Assembly (NCBI GenBank): GCA_026002855.1
Contig: BPGD01000001.1
Coordinates: 186,001-250,000 of the forward strand
Direction of reading: 5' to 3'
DNA length: 64,000 nucleotides
DNA from: Bryobacteraceae bacterium
GTDB taxonomy: Bacteria; Acidobacteriota; Terriglobia; Bryobacterales; Bryobacteraceae
Numbering within the stretch: the stretch's first letter is position 1; each line of letters begins with the position of its first letter. The notes under the pieces are model-generated. The model was given only the letters and a program-made list of their open reading frames with translations, did no database searches and was not told the DNA's origin. Shown in pieces: positions 1 to 9,254 of this stretch. The position numbers were made by a program, and so were the translations under genes.

Positions 1-2
1 TG

Positions 3-560
3 CGCAGCCGGGACTGGGCACTGTCGGAGGAAGATCTGCGCCAGTGGTCGGAGGCGGTGGAGAGGCTGGGCCCGCTGAAGCAGGTGTTCTGGAAGGTGAT
101 GTTGCTGACCGGCGCGAGCCGCGGCTCGGTAGAGGCGCTGCGGTGGCAGGACGTTGACCTCGATGCTGGCCGCATTTGCTTCTCGACGGCGAAGGCTGGG
201 CGGACTTATTCGATCCCCATCTGCCAGCTTCTTATTGAGCTACTGCGCGACTGGCGTGAGCAGTGCCCGCCGACGGAGGCCGGCTGGGTGTTTCCGTCGA
301 AGTACAAGCCAGCGGAGCACATTGTCGCGGCGCGTGACGACAAGCGTGGTGTCGCGAGCGCGCATCACCTGCGGCATACCTATCGGACGGTGCTGGCGCA
401 GTTGGGCTGCCCGCCGGATTCGGCGCGGCTGCTGCTTGGGCACTCTCTGAGCGGCGACGTCAGCCGCGGCTACATCACGGCGCACTTGGTGGTGGACTCG
501 CTGCGCCCCTGGGCCGAGGCTGTGGCGCGGCGCTATGCGGAGATTCTCGGCTGGCAGTAG
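3..560 (+). CDS. tyrosine recombinase/integrase, C-terminal catalytic domain (5' end outside window)
   Basis: The frame is open from the window edge, so the N-terminal SAM-like DNA-binding domain lies upstream and only the catalytic domain is seen. It carries the H-x-L-R box (HHLRH), the GHS motif and the C-terminal tyrosine in SRGYITA, in the usual order. The beta-hairpin lysine is probably the one in TAKAG. The box that normally reads TG-x-R-x-x-E instead reads TGASRGSVE, so the catalytic arginine position holds Ser with an Arg one residue later. The enzyme may therefore be impaired or shifted in register. It would catalyse integration and excision of the element that occupies the left part of the window. 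It is followed by HTH and excisionase-like genes, the usual company of an integrase. Confidence 0.85.
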   Translation, partial: RSRDWALSEEDLRQWSEAVERLGPLKQVFWKVMLLTGASRGSVEALRWQDVDLDAGRICFSTAKAGRTYSIPICQLLIELLRDWREQCPPTEAGWVFPSKYKPAEHIVAARDDKRGVASAHHLRHTYRTVLAQLGCPPDSARLLLGHSLSGDVSRGYITAHLVVDSLRPWAEAVARRYAEILGWQ

Positions 561-743
561 AGCAAGCAATTGGATCAAGGGCTCAGACCGTTGGGGTTTG
601 AAGAGGATATCCCTGCTTGGGGCAGGTTGGCGGCGGTAGAGGGAAGGTCTCGCTCCATCAGCCGGAACCAGCCGTCTTTTCCGGGCCATTGAATCCGCTC
701 TGTTCCTCGCTAATAATCAGAACGAGCCCTGAAGATTTGTTGC

Positions 744-1709
744 ATGCGCAAGCGCCACGACAACCGCCCCAAAAAGACGAGCCCAGCAGACACGGCAGCC
801 GCGGTCGACGCGGCAGAGCTTGAAATCCTCATCGATGCCGAGGAGAAGCTGACGAAAATCCGCGACGCAATGAGGCCGCTGGTGGAGCATCTGGATCACG
901 TCCGGCTTCGCTACGGCGTTTTCCAACGGCTGCAGCAGCCGGGGCCGGTGCAAGAGGCGGCGGCGGTTAGCGCAGGCGCTGAGATCGGCAAACAGGACTC
1001 GCCGACACTGCCGGCGCGAGGCGCTTCACAAGCCGGGAAACGGCGTTCGCGACGGGCTTTGAGAGACGCTTCGACGGCAATGACCACGTCGGAGCTGCCG
1101 CAGGCCCCAGAGTGCAAGCAAATCCTCGAACTCATGAAGCCCGTTCAGTTGCCGGAGCTGCGGGTGTTTGGCGAGGTGAAGCGGCCTGAAGTCACATTAT
1201 CTGCGCTCAGCCGAGAGGAGCTGCCCGAGCCCGAGGTCCTGGTGGCTGGGTTGGAATCCTATTACAACGCGTTCAACGCCCTGTGGAAGGCAGCGCTTTC
1301 CGTGGAATTAGGTCCGGAGATCCGGATCCGGCTCGATGATGGGGAAGCGATCAAGGACGCCGAGGAAGGGCTGACGAGTGAGGCACGTGCTGTGCGGGAG
1401 CTCCGGCGGGCAATGACACGCAACAGCATCCAGGGGCGGTACGAGCGTCTGAATCGCGTGCTGGATGCGGTGCGTAGCCGGCGCGAGCTCCTTCAGTTGT
1501 GGACGACGCCGGATGGGAGGCGCCAGCTGCTTCGGGATTACTTGGACCGGCATCAGCTGACGGTGGAGAGGTTTGCTGAGATCCTCGACTGTCAGCCGAT
1601 GACGATTCACAACTGGCGCACCTGCAAGGGCAAGGGGCTGGGCCCGAAGCAGCGCCGGATTGAGGATGTCCTCCGCAAGGACATACCACCCAACGAAATC
1701 GAAGCCTGA
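744..1709 (+). CDS. hypothetical protein with C-terminal helix-turn-helix
   Basis: This 321-aa protein belongs to no family I recognise. The N-terminal third is charged and helical, with a basic Arg/Lys patch around residues 95-110. The middle is helical. The last 60 residues (RHQLTVERFAEILDCQPMTI and following) look like a repressor-type helix-turn-helix that ends in a basic segment. It lies between the recombinase and the excisionase-like gene on the same strand, so a regulatory or accessory DNA-binding role in the mobile element is plausible. The start at 744 is the first ATG of the frame and no strong ribosome binding site was seen. Function is inferred only from the HTH-like end. Confidence 0.6.
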   Translation: MRKRHDNRPKKTSPADTAAAVDAAELEILIDAEEKLTKIRDAMRPLVEHLDHVRLRYGVFQRLQQPGPVQEAAAVSAGAEIGKQDSPTLPARGASQAGKRRSRRALRDASTAMTTSELPQAPECKQILELMKPVQLPELRVFGEVKRPEVTLSALSREELPEPEVLVAGLESYYNAFNALWKAALSVELGPEIRIRLDDGEAIKDAEEGLTSEARAVRELRRAMTRNSIQGRYERLNRVLDAVRSRRELLQLWTTPDGRRQLLRDYLDRHQLTVERFAEILDCQPMTIHNWRTCKGKGLGPKQRRIEDVLRKDIPPNEIEA

Positions 1710-2255
1710 TAGGAACTCAATGGACCTCCCGGCCCACTGCGGCGTGGCCGACGAGAGAAAGGAAGGGACCATCCACAGTCGAACCGCCATGCTGCCGCCG
1801 TTGCCCGTGGGAAGGACAGGCATCGCGATGGCTTGAAAGTGGCAGCTGGGCTTTGCCCGGGCGGCTTGCCCGCGACTGTGGCGCGCAACTCTGGTCATAG
1901 CGAGGTCTGAACGCGGCTGCAGGGATGTCGCGCAGAGAACCAGGGCGGCCACAAAGGTCGGGGGCGCATGTCAAGCTGGAGGCGGCAACCGCGACACAAA
2001 GCGGAAGAAAGCGGAGGATATCCTCGCTGGCAGGCCGGGATTAGAGCTGCCAGAAAAGCCTGCGGCCGGGATCGTCTCTGAGGGGTTGTCGGCTTTTTAG
2101 TTGAGACGCCCGATTTTTGACCTCGATTTTAGAGGGCTGGCAGGCCTGCGACTCAGATATGTGCCGCGTTATTAGTGGCATACAGCGAAAAAAATCCAGA
2201 AAATAAATGCGATTTAGAGTGGTTTTTTACAATAGATGCCGGTTATATCAGAAGC
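1710..2255. other. intergenic region, no convincing gene
   Basis: No reading frame here has protein-like composition; the minus-strand frames are shadows of high-GC DNA. From about 2100 the sequence becomes AT-rich, with GATTTAGAGTGG followed by TACAAT at 2227-2232. This could be the -10 box of a promoter for the excisionase-like gene at 2256, although no clear -35 box is present. Confidence 0.4.
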
Positions 2256-2615
2256 ATGACGAAGGAAAAGGTTGGACCCACGGCGATCCGCTGGATAACG
2301 GCGGCCGAGCTTGCCCGGCTGCTGGGCCTGCACCCGCAGACGTTGGCCAACTGGCGCCTCCAAGACAGGCGCGCCGGCCGCAATCACGCGGGTCCCGGCA
2401 AGCCCGTTTACAAACGTATCGGCGCGGCGATTCGCTATGCCGTTTCGGGTGACGGGTCTCCTGTCCTGATGCCAGCCGGTGAAAATCTAAGCTCCACCCA
2501 AACGGTTGACGACAGCACAGCAAATCCTGCCGGCGTGACAGACAGGGCAGCCGGATTAAAAGAAGAAATCTCGGCCTCGCTGTCCCAGAGAGAACGCGCG
2601 GCTCGGCTTGAGTAA
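2256..2615 (+). CDS. excisionase/AlpA-like HTH DNA-binding protein
   Basis: The protein has 119 residues if translation starts at the ATG of MTKEKVGPTAIRW. An upstream in-frame ATG at 2175 would add 27 AT-rich-encoded residues that look like leader DNA. Residues 13-70 contain ITAAELARLLGLHPQTLANW, a winged-helix recognition pattern of the MerR/excisionase type, followed by a basic wing with a Pro/Tyr/Lys/Arg turn (KPVYKRIGAAIRY). Such small proteins direct recombination or regulate excision and replication in integrative elements. It is followed immediately by a small ORF and the P-loop ATPase gene. The C-terminal 50 residues are unrecognised and probably flexible. Confidence 0.65.
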   Translation: MTKEKVGPTAIRWITAAELARLLGLHPQTLANWRLQDRRAGRNHAGPGKPVYKRIGAAIRYAVSGDGSPVLMPAGENLSSTQTVDDSTANPAGVTDRAAGLKEEISASLSQRERAARLE

Positions 2616-2763
2616 AGAGCTGCTTGGCGACAGAAGCGTTGCGGGACGCAAATCGAAAATCGGTGTGTCCCAAGGCGGCTGGCGCACGCCGGAACCTTGG
2701 GACAACACTGAAGCGCATCAGTTGGCGGCCTTTGCGGCCGAAACAAAAAAGGCGCCAAGATAA
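2608..2763 (+). CDS. possible 51-aa small protein
   Basis: A TTG-initiated frame overlaps the end of the excisionase-like gene by 8 nt and runs to a TAA 20 nt before the P-loop ATPase gene. It encodes a polar peptide with SQGGWRTPEPWDNTEAHQ in the middle. The tight packing between two real genes on the same strand supports it. The non-ATG start and the absence of a recognised family weaken it. Translational coupling to the upstream gene is possible. Confidence 0.35.
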   Translation: MSKELLGDRSVAGRKSKIGVSQGGWRTPEPWDNTEAHQLAAFAAETKKAPR

Positions 2764-2783
2764 ACGGCGCCGAAAGGAGGTCT

Positions 2784-4328
2784 ATGTCCACCAAATATAC
2801 CACCCGACCCCGGGCGAAAGCAACGGAAGAATCTACCTGGTTGCTCGGTCTCGAGCACCGATGGACCGTTGTCAAATCCAGGCTCGGCGACCAGTACGTC
2901 GTTTCCGGCAATGAGGCGATCGATCTACGCGGCCACCGCGCCCGAAACTTGCTGGCCGCGGACTTCCTACAGAGGTATGGACGCCGCCCGTCGAAGCAGC
3001 TGATTGATGCGGCTCTGGGTCTTCTCGCTGTGAGGGCCTCCGAGGCTCCGCCGCAGGATGTGCCCCTACGGGTCGGCGCGGTCCGGAGCGGCCCCGGTTT
3101 GGACCTCAGCCGTGGAGATCTCATTGTCGTCGATCTACTGCGCCCCGAGGGCGTCGCCGTCATCGACGCATCAGGGGTGCGCATCACACCAGAGTCGCCC
3201 TTACCCTTCCGGCGAGCGGAGGGCATGCTCGCACTGCCGCTACCAGAGCTGGACGTCGATGCCAGTCTGCGGGAGCTGTTGGAGCCGATCTGGCCTTCGG
3301 GAATGAGCGAGGAGCACAAAGTGCTTGTCGTCGCTTTCTTGTTGTCCACTCTTTTTCCGGGCATCCCGAAGCCGCACTTGCTTTTAGTAGGACCGCAAGG
3401 CAGCGGGAAGTCGTCACTGGCGCGATCTCTCCGCTGCTTGATTGACCCCCATGTCAACCCGCTGCTTCGGCCGCCGCGAGACACTCGCGAGCTCTTCGTA
3501 TGCGTTTACAACCATGCGGTTCCCTGTTTCGACAACCTTTCGGGCTTGAAGGGCGACCTCGCTGACGATCTCTGCGGACTGGCCTCAGGCGCTGGATTTT
3601 CTACGCGTCAACTTTACACCGACCGTGAAGTCGTGCAGTTTTGCGGCAGCTGCGGCATAATCATGAGCGCTCTATATGCTCCCAGTCTGCGCTCGGACCT
3701 TCTCGATCGGACTTTCATGATCGAGCTGAGTCGCTTGAAGGGCCGGCAGTCGGATGTCGAGTTGCACTTGCTGTTCGAGCTGTTCAGCCCGCTGGCGCTT
3801 GGGGCACTGCTGCAAACCTTATCCACTGCGGTCCGACTGTGGATGACAGATAGGTGCACTCCGGCAAGTCCGATTCGAATGATCGACGCCCACAGGCTGC
3901 TGTTGGCCGCGACGTGGTCACCGCATTTTGGATGGAGCTTTGCCGAGGTCGAGTCAGCGCTGCGGAGCAGCGGGAACCAGCTGGCGGAGCTCCAGCAAGA
4001 GGCATCCCCGGTTCTGTCGCTGCTCCTGCAGATCGCCGCCCAGGGCTTCGAAGGCACAGCCGGGGAGCTGCTGCATCGCCTCGGAGTTTTAGCTCCGAAG
4101 CTGCAGGCGCGTCGCGGCGAGATTCCCCGCTCTCCGGAGGAGATGGGCCGGGCCCTGAAGGAACATGAGGCGGCACTGGTGGAGGCGGGCGTCATCGTCG
4201 AACGCGCGCGCGGCGGAGGAAAATCCAACCCGCGCATCATTCGGCTGCGGTTTGCCGAGGCGGCCCGTGGCGCTGGACGGCCCAAACGCATATCGCTGAA
4301 TCCAGCCACGTTCGAAAACGACGCCTGA
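2784..4328 (+). CDS. P-loop ATPase, probable mobile-element replication protein
   Basis: This 514-aa protein is preceded by a strong ribosome binding site (AAAGGAGG at 2772-2780). Its middle carries a Walker A motif, LVGPQGSGKSSLA, at about residues 203-215. This is followed by a region like the helicase modules of phage and plasmid replication proteins, including CFDNLSG as a possible Walker B and a later arginine in SDLLDRTF as a possible arginine finger. The N-terminal 180 residues are unassigned. The C-terminal region (about 400-500) may be a winged helix. The gene sits directly upstream of an inverted-repeat region that looks like an origin, which fits a replication initiator or helicase of the integrated element. 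The exact family is not established. Confidence 0.6.
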   Translation: MSTKYTTRPRAKATEESTWLLGLEHRWTVVKSRLGDQYVVSGNEAIDLRGHRARNLLAADFLQRYGRRPSKQLIDAALGLLAVRASEAPPQDVPLRVGAVRSGPGLDLSRGDLIVVDLLRPEGVAVIDASGVRITPESPLPFRRAEGMLALPLPELDVDASLRELLEPIWPSGMSEEHKVLVVAFLLSTLFPGIPKPHLLLVGPQGSGKSSLARSLRCLIDPHVNPLLRPPRDTRELFVCVYNHAVPCFDNLSGLKGDLADDLCGLASGAGFSTRQLYTDREVVQFCGSCGIIMSALYAPSLRSDLLDRTFMIELSRLKGRQSDVELHLLFELFSPLALGALLQTLSTAVRLWMTDRCTPASPIRMIDAHRLLLAATWSPHFGWSFAEVESALRSSGNQLAELQQEASPVLSLLLQIAAQGFEGTAGELLHRLGVLAPKLQARRGEIPRSPEEMGRALKEHEAALVEAGVIVERARGGGKSNPRIIRLRFAEAARGAGRPKRISLNPATFENDA

Positions 4329-4374
4329 TGCCGGCGTGGCTTGGACAGAACTATAACAGACGGTGTGAGGCGTC

Positions 4375-4683
4375 TGTCCGAAAGATGCGATCTGCAAGTC
4401 TCGGCCAGATAATGGGTTGCGTTCGAAGAGCGGAGTTGAGGACAGTTCGGACGGTTACAGAGCCGACCTTTCTCTTTCCTCTCTTTTATTTCTCTACCCT
4501 TTCCCCTTTCTCAAAACATCGCGGGAAAAGCGAGAAGAATAAAGATAGAAAGAAAAAAGAGAAATACTCGAAGAGGCTCGTCCGAACTGTCCGAAGACCG
4601 GCATCGAGATGAATATTTCGTCTTCCTGCAATCACTTACGCTTCAGACAGCGATCGAGTTGCTCGTTGTCCGAGGCTGTCCGA
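4375..4683. repeat. origin-like cluster: TGTCCGA repeats around a large inverted repeat
   Basis: Direct copies of TGTCCGA or GTCCGAA lie at 4375, 4580, 4589, 4667 and 4677. A perfect 14-bp inverted repeat, GGACAGTTCGGACG, is at 4440-4453 with its complement at 4579-4592. Between the arms an almost pure pyrimidine tract (about 4468-4512) faces an almost pure purine tract (about 4530-4566), and the two can pair imperfectly. This AT-rich, strand-asymmetric block in GC-rich DNA, just downstream of the P-loop ATPase gene, resembles an iteron-type replication origin or another element-specific protein-binding region. Function is inferred. Confidence 0.5.
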
Positions 4684-5748
4684 GGCGGTTGTGGCCCTGG
4701 CTTATGCCAACAAATCAAGCCCCAAAGCGAGGAGTGACAATACCGCATCCCGCCAACAGCGGGAAAAGTCGGAATTCAGCGGCAGGTCGCGAATCACGCT
4801 GCCTCAGAAGTGCGGCCTGGCGGATGAGCGGCAAGTGTGATCCGCAGTTACTTCCAAGACCGACCTTCAGCATCTGGCCTCGAATTGCAGGATAGAGCAT
4901 CGTTTTTGTAAACAGCACGCTGACTCCGGAGGTAAGTCCTGACATGAGACACCGGAAGCCGCCGCGATGGAACAACAGATAGCGGGCCTACCCGAAGTGT
5001 ACCTGCGAAGATAGCGCCACAAACTGACATCAGGCATCTGGGCCCGAGGCGGACAACCGGGCGCCGTGATCGAAAACAGAAACCGAAGTCCGGCATCGAG
5101 TCCTGAGGCAAGCAATTGCGAACCATTTCTAAAACGCCGCCAACCACACAGGCCGTTGTTTCCTGGTCCTGCCGTGTGTAGAGCGACGAACGATTCTCGC
5201 TGAGACCGCCTTCTCGGCCCTCGTTTTCTGTCAGCTGTGCCCAGCGGCTGGCATCGACTCCTGGGCTCTCAGGCACTCTCCTCACTGCCGATACCCAGCT
5301 GCCGGCTTGCTTGAACTGCAGCAAGCCGCTGCAGACGACTGGCGAATGCCGCCTGGCTGGCACGCGCACGCCCCCCCCGGCGCGTGGTTCCCGAGATCGG
5401 CAATTATGCACGCTGTTGCCGAATGCCGCCTTGCTGCAGGCTCACTGAGCATGCGCTTCGGAAATGCTCTTTGCTGTGCGGCACCGGGCTGCGGAGCGCC
5501 TGACGCGCTTCCGCACCGAGGCTCGATTCGCCACCGCAGGCGACGGCTGCGAGTGGTCAGCCCCGCCTCCCGGCTTGCTTCCGGGTCTGATGACAACGCA
5601 GCCGGGCATCGCGTATCGGAATCCGGCACTCAGCACGCGACACACCGATTGGCGCCAGACGATACCCGTCACGAAGAACTCGCCCCCTCGGCCCGAATCC
5701 GCCGGGAGGATCCACCCGCTGACCCGCTGCGCCTGCAGGCCGGCATCG
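4684..5748. other. about 1 kb without a convincing gene
   Basis: All long frames here are out-of-frame GC-rich translations without domain features. The long plus-strand frame from 5307 is the antisense of the coiled-coil gene that follows. No tRNA, array or strong terminator was seen. It may be the remainder of an origin or transfer region, but nothing shows this directly. Confidence 0.4.
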
Positions 5749-7086
5749 TCAGTCGTCGAACTCGTCGTCGTCATCCACGTCTTCCACGATCTCCTCCACC
5801 GCCTCGAGAATCAGCGCCTCCACCCGCTCCTGCGTGCCGGCCTCGGCAGGTTCGGCCCCCTGCCGTAGCAGCTCGAACACCGGCTGCTCGAGCCGCGTCT
5901 GAATCGCTCGACACGTCTCGCGGAAGTCCCAGTCGCCTTCAAATTCGATCTCCCCCTCGCCTTCCAGCTGCCGCAGCACCCGTGGCACGAGATCCCCCAG
6001 CAGGATCCGCGCCAGACTGCGCAGGTCGGATTCCCGCCGCCGGGCCGCGGCCTCCTCCGCCTCTCGCTGCCTCGCCGCTTCCTCGGCCTGCTGCCGCTCG
6101 CGCACCCGGGCCAGACATTCGGCCTCGATGCCCGCCGCCAGCTCGCGCAGCGCTGGCTCGTTGCTTGCCGCCGCGCTCCGCACGCGCCACGCCTCCAGCG
6201 CCTGCTCCCGCTCGTCGCCCGTTGCGCCCGCGCGCCGCAGCGCGTCCTCCAGACGCTTGCCCAGCTCCTCGGCCAGCTTCTGCAACTGGTAGCGCTCCAG
6301 CACCGGCGCGAGCGCCCGCCGCGCCGCCGCCTCGCGCACCGGCACCGGCGCTTCCAGCTCCAGCTGCCGCAACGCCTCGTGCATCGCCGTCAACGCCTGA
6401 TCGCGCAGAGCCGAATAGCGAGAATCCCGCGCCAGCTCCCCGTGCTCGCCCAGCAGCCGCTCCAGGAGCCGCCGGTCCTGCTCGGCCACGCGCAGCGGCC
6501 ACCGCGCTGCCTGCTCGACCGCCTCCAGCAGCCGATTGAGAAACTCGTCGCCGGGAAGCGGATTCAGGGCGCTGAGACGGCGCTCGAAGACTTCCATCGC
6601 CGCCAGCCGCGGCTCCGGGGGCAGATCAGCAAACCGCCGGGCCGCGCGATCCAGCCACTGCTGCCGCTGCCACTGGTCGCGACGAGCCGCCTCCTGCAGC
6701 TGCTCGAGCTCCTGCTGCCGCCGCCGCGCTTCCTCCTGCTCGCGCCGCTGTCGCGCATCTTCGGCGCGCAGCCGCGCTTCGGCTTCCTCGCGCTGCATCC
6801 GCATGCGCTCGAGCCGCAGGCGGAGCTTTTCGACCTCCAGCTGCTCGGCCAGGCGCGCGGCTTCCGATCCCGGCCGGAGTCTCATCGTGGCTGGCGCGGC
6901 GCGGGGCAGGAGCTTGCCTTCGGCACGGACACGGCGGATCTCGGCGGCAGCAATTCGCATCTGGCCGCCGGGCGTGGTTTCGGCCTCGATGCGGCCCTCG
7001 GCCACCCAGCGGCGGATGGTGTCGTCGCTGACGCCGAGCAGCCGGCCGGCCTGAGAAGTCGTGTAATAATCCCTGGATTTCGGCAT
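5749..7086 (-). CDS. HTH DNA-binding protein with long coiled coil
   Basis: This 445-aa protein begins with an excisionase/MerR-like helix-turn-helix (YYTTSQAGRLLGVSDDTIRR, wing ending PGGQMRI) in residues 8-55. A long Arg/Glu/Gln-rich coiled coil follows (about 75-140), then a largely helical body with a second coiled segment near 335-365, and a strongly acidic tail (VEDVDDDDEFDD). The combination suggests an oligomeric DNA-binding protein, for example a partition, replication or nucleoid-type regulator of the element. The DNA just upstream of its start carries a phased array of TGCGGC repeats that could be its binding sites. The family is not recognised further. Confidence 0.65.
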   Translation of the reverse strand: MPKSRDYYTTSQAGRLLGVSDDTIRRWVAEGRIEAETTPGGQMRIAAAEIRRVRAEGKLLPRAAPATMRLRPGSEAARLAEQLEVEKLRLRLERMRMQREEAEARLRAEDARQRREQEEARRRQQELEQLQEAARRDQWQRQQWLDRAARRFADLPPEPRLAAMEVFERRLSALNPLPGDEFLNRLLEAVEQAARWPLRVAEQDRRLLERLLGEHGELARDSRYSALRDQALTAMHEALRQLELEAPVPVREAAARRALAPVLERYQLQKLAEELGKRLEDALRRAGATGDEREQALEAWRVRSAAASNEPALRELAAGIEAECLARVRERQQAEEAARQREAEEAAARRRESDLRSLARILLGDLVPRVLRQLEGEGEIEFEGDWDFRETCRAIQTRLEQPVFELLRQGAEPAEAGTQERVEALILEAVEEIVEDVDDDDEFDD

Positions 7087-7145
7087 ATTTCACCTCACCG
7101 ATGAAGGAAATAGATCGCACAACGGCCTGCATTCTGCCACCATTG

Positions 7146-7236
7146 TGCGGCGGATGCGGCGATTTTGCCAAGGGTTTTGCCGGCGTTTGCGGCGTTTTTG
7201 CGTGCGGATGCGGCGTTTTGCGCCGGCTGATGCGGC
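7146..7236. promoter_or_regulatory. helically phased TGCGGC repeat array upstream of the HTH gene
   Basis: TGCGGC occurs at 7146, 7155, 7188, 7209 and 7231. Three copies share the longer pattern TGCGGCG(A/T)TTTTGC. Four of the copies are 33, 21 and 22 bp apart, close to multiples of the helical repeat, so they face the same side of the DNA. The array lies 60-150 bp upstream of the minus-strand HTH coiled-coil gene. It fits an autoregulatory operator or a partition or replication site. Confidence 0.45.
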
Positions 7237-8404
7237 AGCATTCGTGGAGGAAATGTCTGATGTGGCCGATTGCGCCGGCGGGTCGATGAACCCGTTCGCA
7301 GAATCGAACTGCAGCCCTGATGGCGGCCTTGTGAGGGAAAAAGCGAGCCTGAAAACGATAAGCCGCGCGAAATCAATGCTCCCAAATGCAGCGTTTGTCT
7401 AAACTCTGTCTTTCGGCAATCGGCGCGTCCTTTTTGCCGGCCTCCACTGCAGAACGGGTGGGGTCTTGCCATCCCAGCGGTACCAGGCAGCACGGTGTGG
7501 AGCCCTCCAGGCGGTATCGCTGCGCCGCTGGCGCGAGTGCAGTTTGCTTTCGCCCGTTGCTGCGTGCAAATCGCCTCCAGACGGGCCGCAGTCCGGGCTT
7601 CTCCCCCAATCGACAACGCCCTGGAGGCCCGTTTCCGTGGCCGGAATGGGCTTTCCTGCGGCGAGTTGCGACTTCCGATTCCAGGTCTCGTTTCGCGGCG
7701 CCCCGGCCGACGAAGGCCGAAACCCGGCTGCAGAGCTGCGGACTGGGGCAAGCCAGATGAACCTGTCCTTGTCGCCTGCCCCTCGGCCATTCGTGCCGAG
7801 CGGCGTGTTCGTGACGCGATCGGCAGCGATTGGCGAACAGCACGGCGCTGGGCGTGCAATCCGAGACCAGCCCTTGTGCTGGCCCCAGCGGCCGACACTC
7901 CGCATTCTGTCAGCCTGCACTATAGTCAGCCCCATGCCCCTTCAAGCCGAGATCGGTTTAATCCGGCAACACAAAGCCTTTGCCGCTGACCGGCGCCTCT
8001 GGGGCGAAGCGGAACCGCGGGCGCGAATCGGTTGCCAGAGCGAGGGCATGGATTCAAAGCCGCGCTCCAGCCTCAGACCGGAGCCCGCAATGGCCGCTCG
8101 ACCCGAGGCAGTCGCGGCTCCGGCGCCGCATGAGCTGACGCGGCGGAATGACAAGGCGCGGCCGATCCTGGGCGGCGGGCGCTGGATCCCGTGACAAAGC
8201 CACATGTTGGTTCGGCCCGGAGCATGGTGGCTCGAGCAGAAGCCATGCACGCCGGCAGGCGCCGGGAACGGAGCCTCAGGTCCGCGGTCGCTGACACCGT
8301 GCGTCGATCCGGCCTCGCATGTCCCCCGCCAAGCATCTTTCCCGTGCCAGAAAGACCTCTTTCTGGCAGGCCGGATGCGCATGACAAAACCCGCCCGTTT
8401 TGTT
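7237..8404. other. about 1.2 kb without a convincing gene
   Basis: Several overlapping frames exist on both strands, but none has domain-like composition or a good ribosome binding site. The longest minus-strand frame is rich in Arg, Ser and Ala, as expected from unconstrained GC-rich DNA. The only clear structure is the hairpin at 8345-8368, annotated separately. Confidence 0.4.
8345..8368 (-). terminator. perfect 11-bp hairpin downstream of the serine recombinase
   Basis: TGCCAGAAAGA and its exact complement are separated by two bases, about 40 nt past the stop codon of the minus-strand recombinase gene. No T-run follows on either strand, so it could be a Rho-independent-like stabilising hairpin or a protein-binding palindrome instead of a classical terminator. 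Confidence 0.4.
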
Positions 8405-9055
8405 TCAGCTCCCGCTTTCGACGGCCGGCAGGTTTTCGGCACGCCGCGCCTGCCACTCCGCCCACACCCGCCGCGCCGTGCCCGTGCTGATGCCCAGCCG
8501 GCGGGCCACCTCGCGCCAGCTCGCTCCGCGCCGGCGCAACTCGATCACCGCAAACCGGTCGAAAACCCGCCGCGGCCGGCCCAGCCGCTTGCCCTCGCGC
8601 CGGGCCCGCTCCAGCCCCGCCCGCACCCGCTCCTGGACGCGTAGCCGCTCCTGCCGCGCCAGCGACGCCAGCAGCGCAATCAGCGCCTCGCCAAACGGCC
8701 CGGCCGAGTCCAGATACGGCTCCGTGTAGCTGCGCCAGGCAATGCCGTAACGGGTGAGCTGATCCAGCAGCTCGAGCGTCTTGAGTGCCCCCTGCCGCGA
8801 CAGCCGATCAAGCGACCAGAACAGCAGCAGATCAAACCGGCGTTGCGAGGCCGCCTCGAGCATGGCGCGCAGCGCCGGCCGGTCCGAGCGCGCGCCGCTG
8901 GACTCGTCGACGAACTCGTCGACAACCTGCCAGCCCTGCCGCGCCGCAAACTCCCGCAGCGGAAGCAGCTGGTTGTCGGCCGTCTGGCCCTGGTCCGAGG
9001 TCGACACCCGGGCGTAGAGCGCAACGCGCGTTGTTGCGGAAGGTTTCATGGCCAT
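8405..9055 (-). CDS. serine recombinase (resolvase/invertase family)
   Basis: The 216-aa protein has the resolvase catalytic domain at its N-terminus. RVALYARVSTSDQ places the nucleophilic serine at residue 18, and LLLFWSLDRLSRQG and the conserved arginine region follow. The C-terminal 45 residues are a Hin-like helix-turn-helix (GASWREVARRLGISTGTARR). Start MAMKPSATT is chosen because the upstream extension of the frame is low-quality sequence. It would carry out site-specific recombination, either resolving dimers or inverting or excising DNA of the element. It sits next to an IS remnant and the broken SIR2-like gene. Confidence 0.85.
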   Translation of the reverse strand: MAMKPSATTRVALYARVSTSDQGQTADNQLLPLREFAARQGWQVVDEFVDESSGARSDRPALRAMLEAASQRRFDLLLFWSLDRLSRQGALKTLELLDQLTRYGIAWRSYTEPYLDSAGPFGEALIALLASLARQERLRVQERVRAGLERARREGKRLGRPRRVFDRFAVIELRRRGASWREVARRLGISTGTARRVWAEWQARRAENLPAVESGS

Positions 9056-9254
9056 GTCATCCCGGTCAGACGATGATAGGCCCCTTTCGGCTTCAGCCGA
9101 CCTGCGTGGCGCTCGAGCAGCCGCAACATCCAAAACCGGCCGCGATCGACAGCGGGCCCTGATCCGCACGCACAGCTGATCGGACTGGGGGCCCAATCGC
9201 GGCAACGCCATGTCCCAGATCGCCCGAATCGGCCCTCCTCCCAGCGCGTGCAAC

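Noticed and set aside
5307-6539. Long plus-strand frame rich in Pro, Ala and Arg
   Set aside because: It is antisense to the HTH coiled-coil gene and its composition follows from that gene's codon use.
7095-7898. Long minus-strand frame of 267 codons
   Set aside because: Low-complexity Arg/Ser/Ala composition, no motif, no ribosome binding site and overlap with the phased repeat array.
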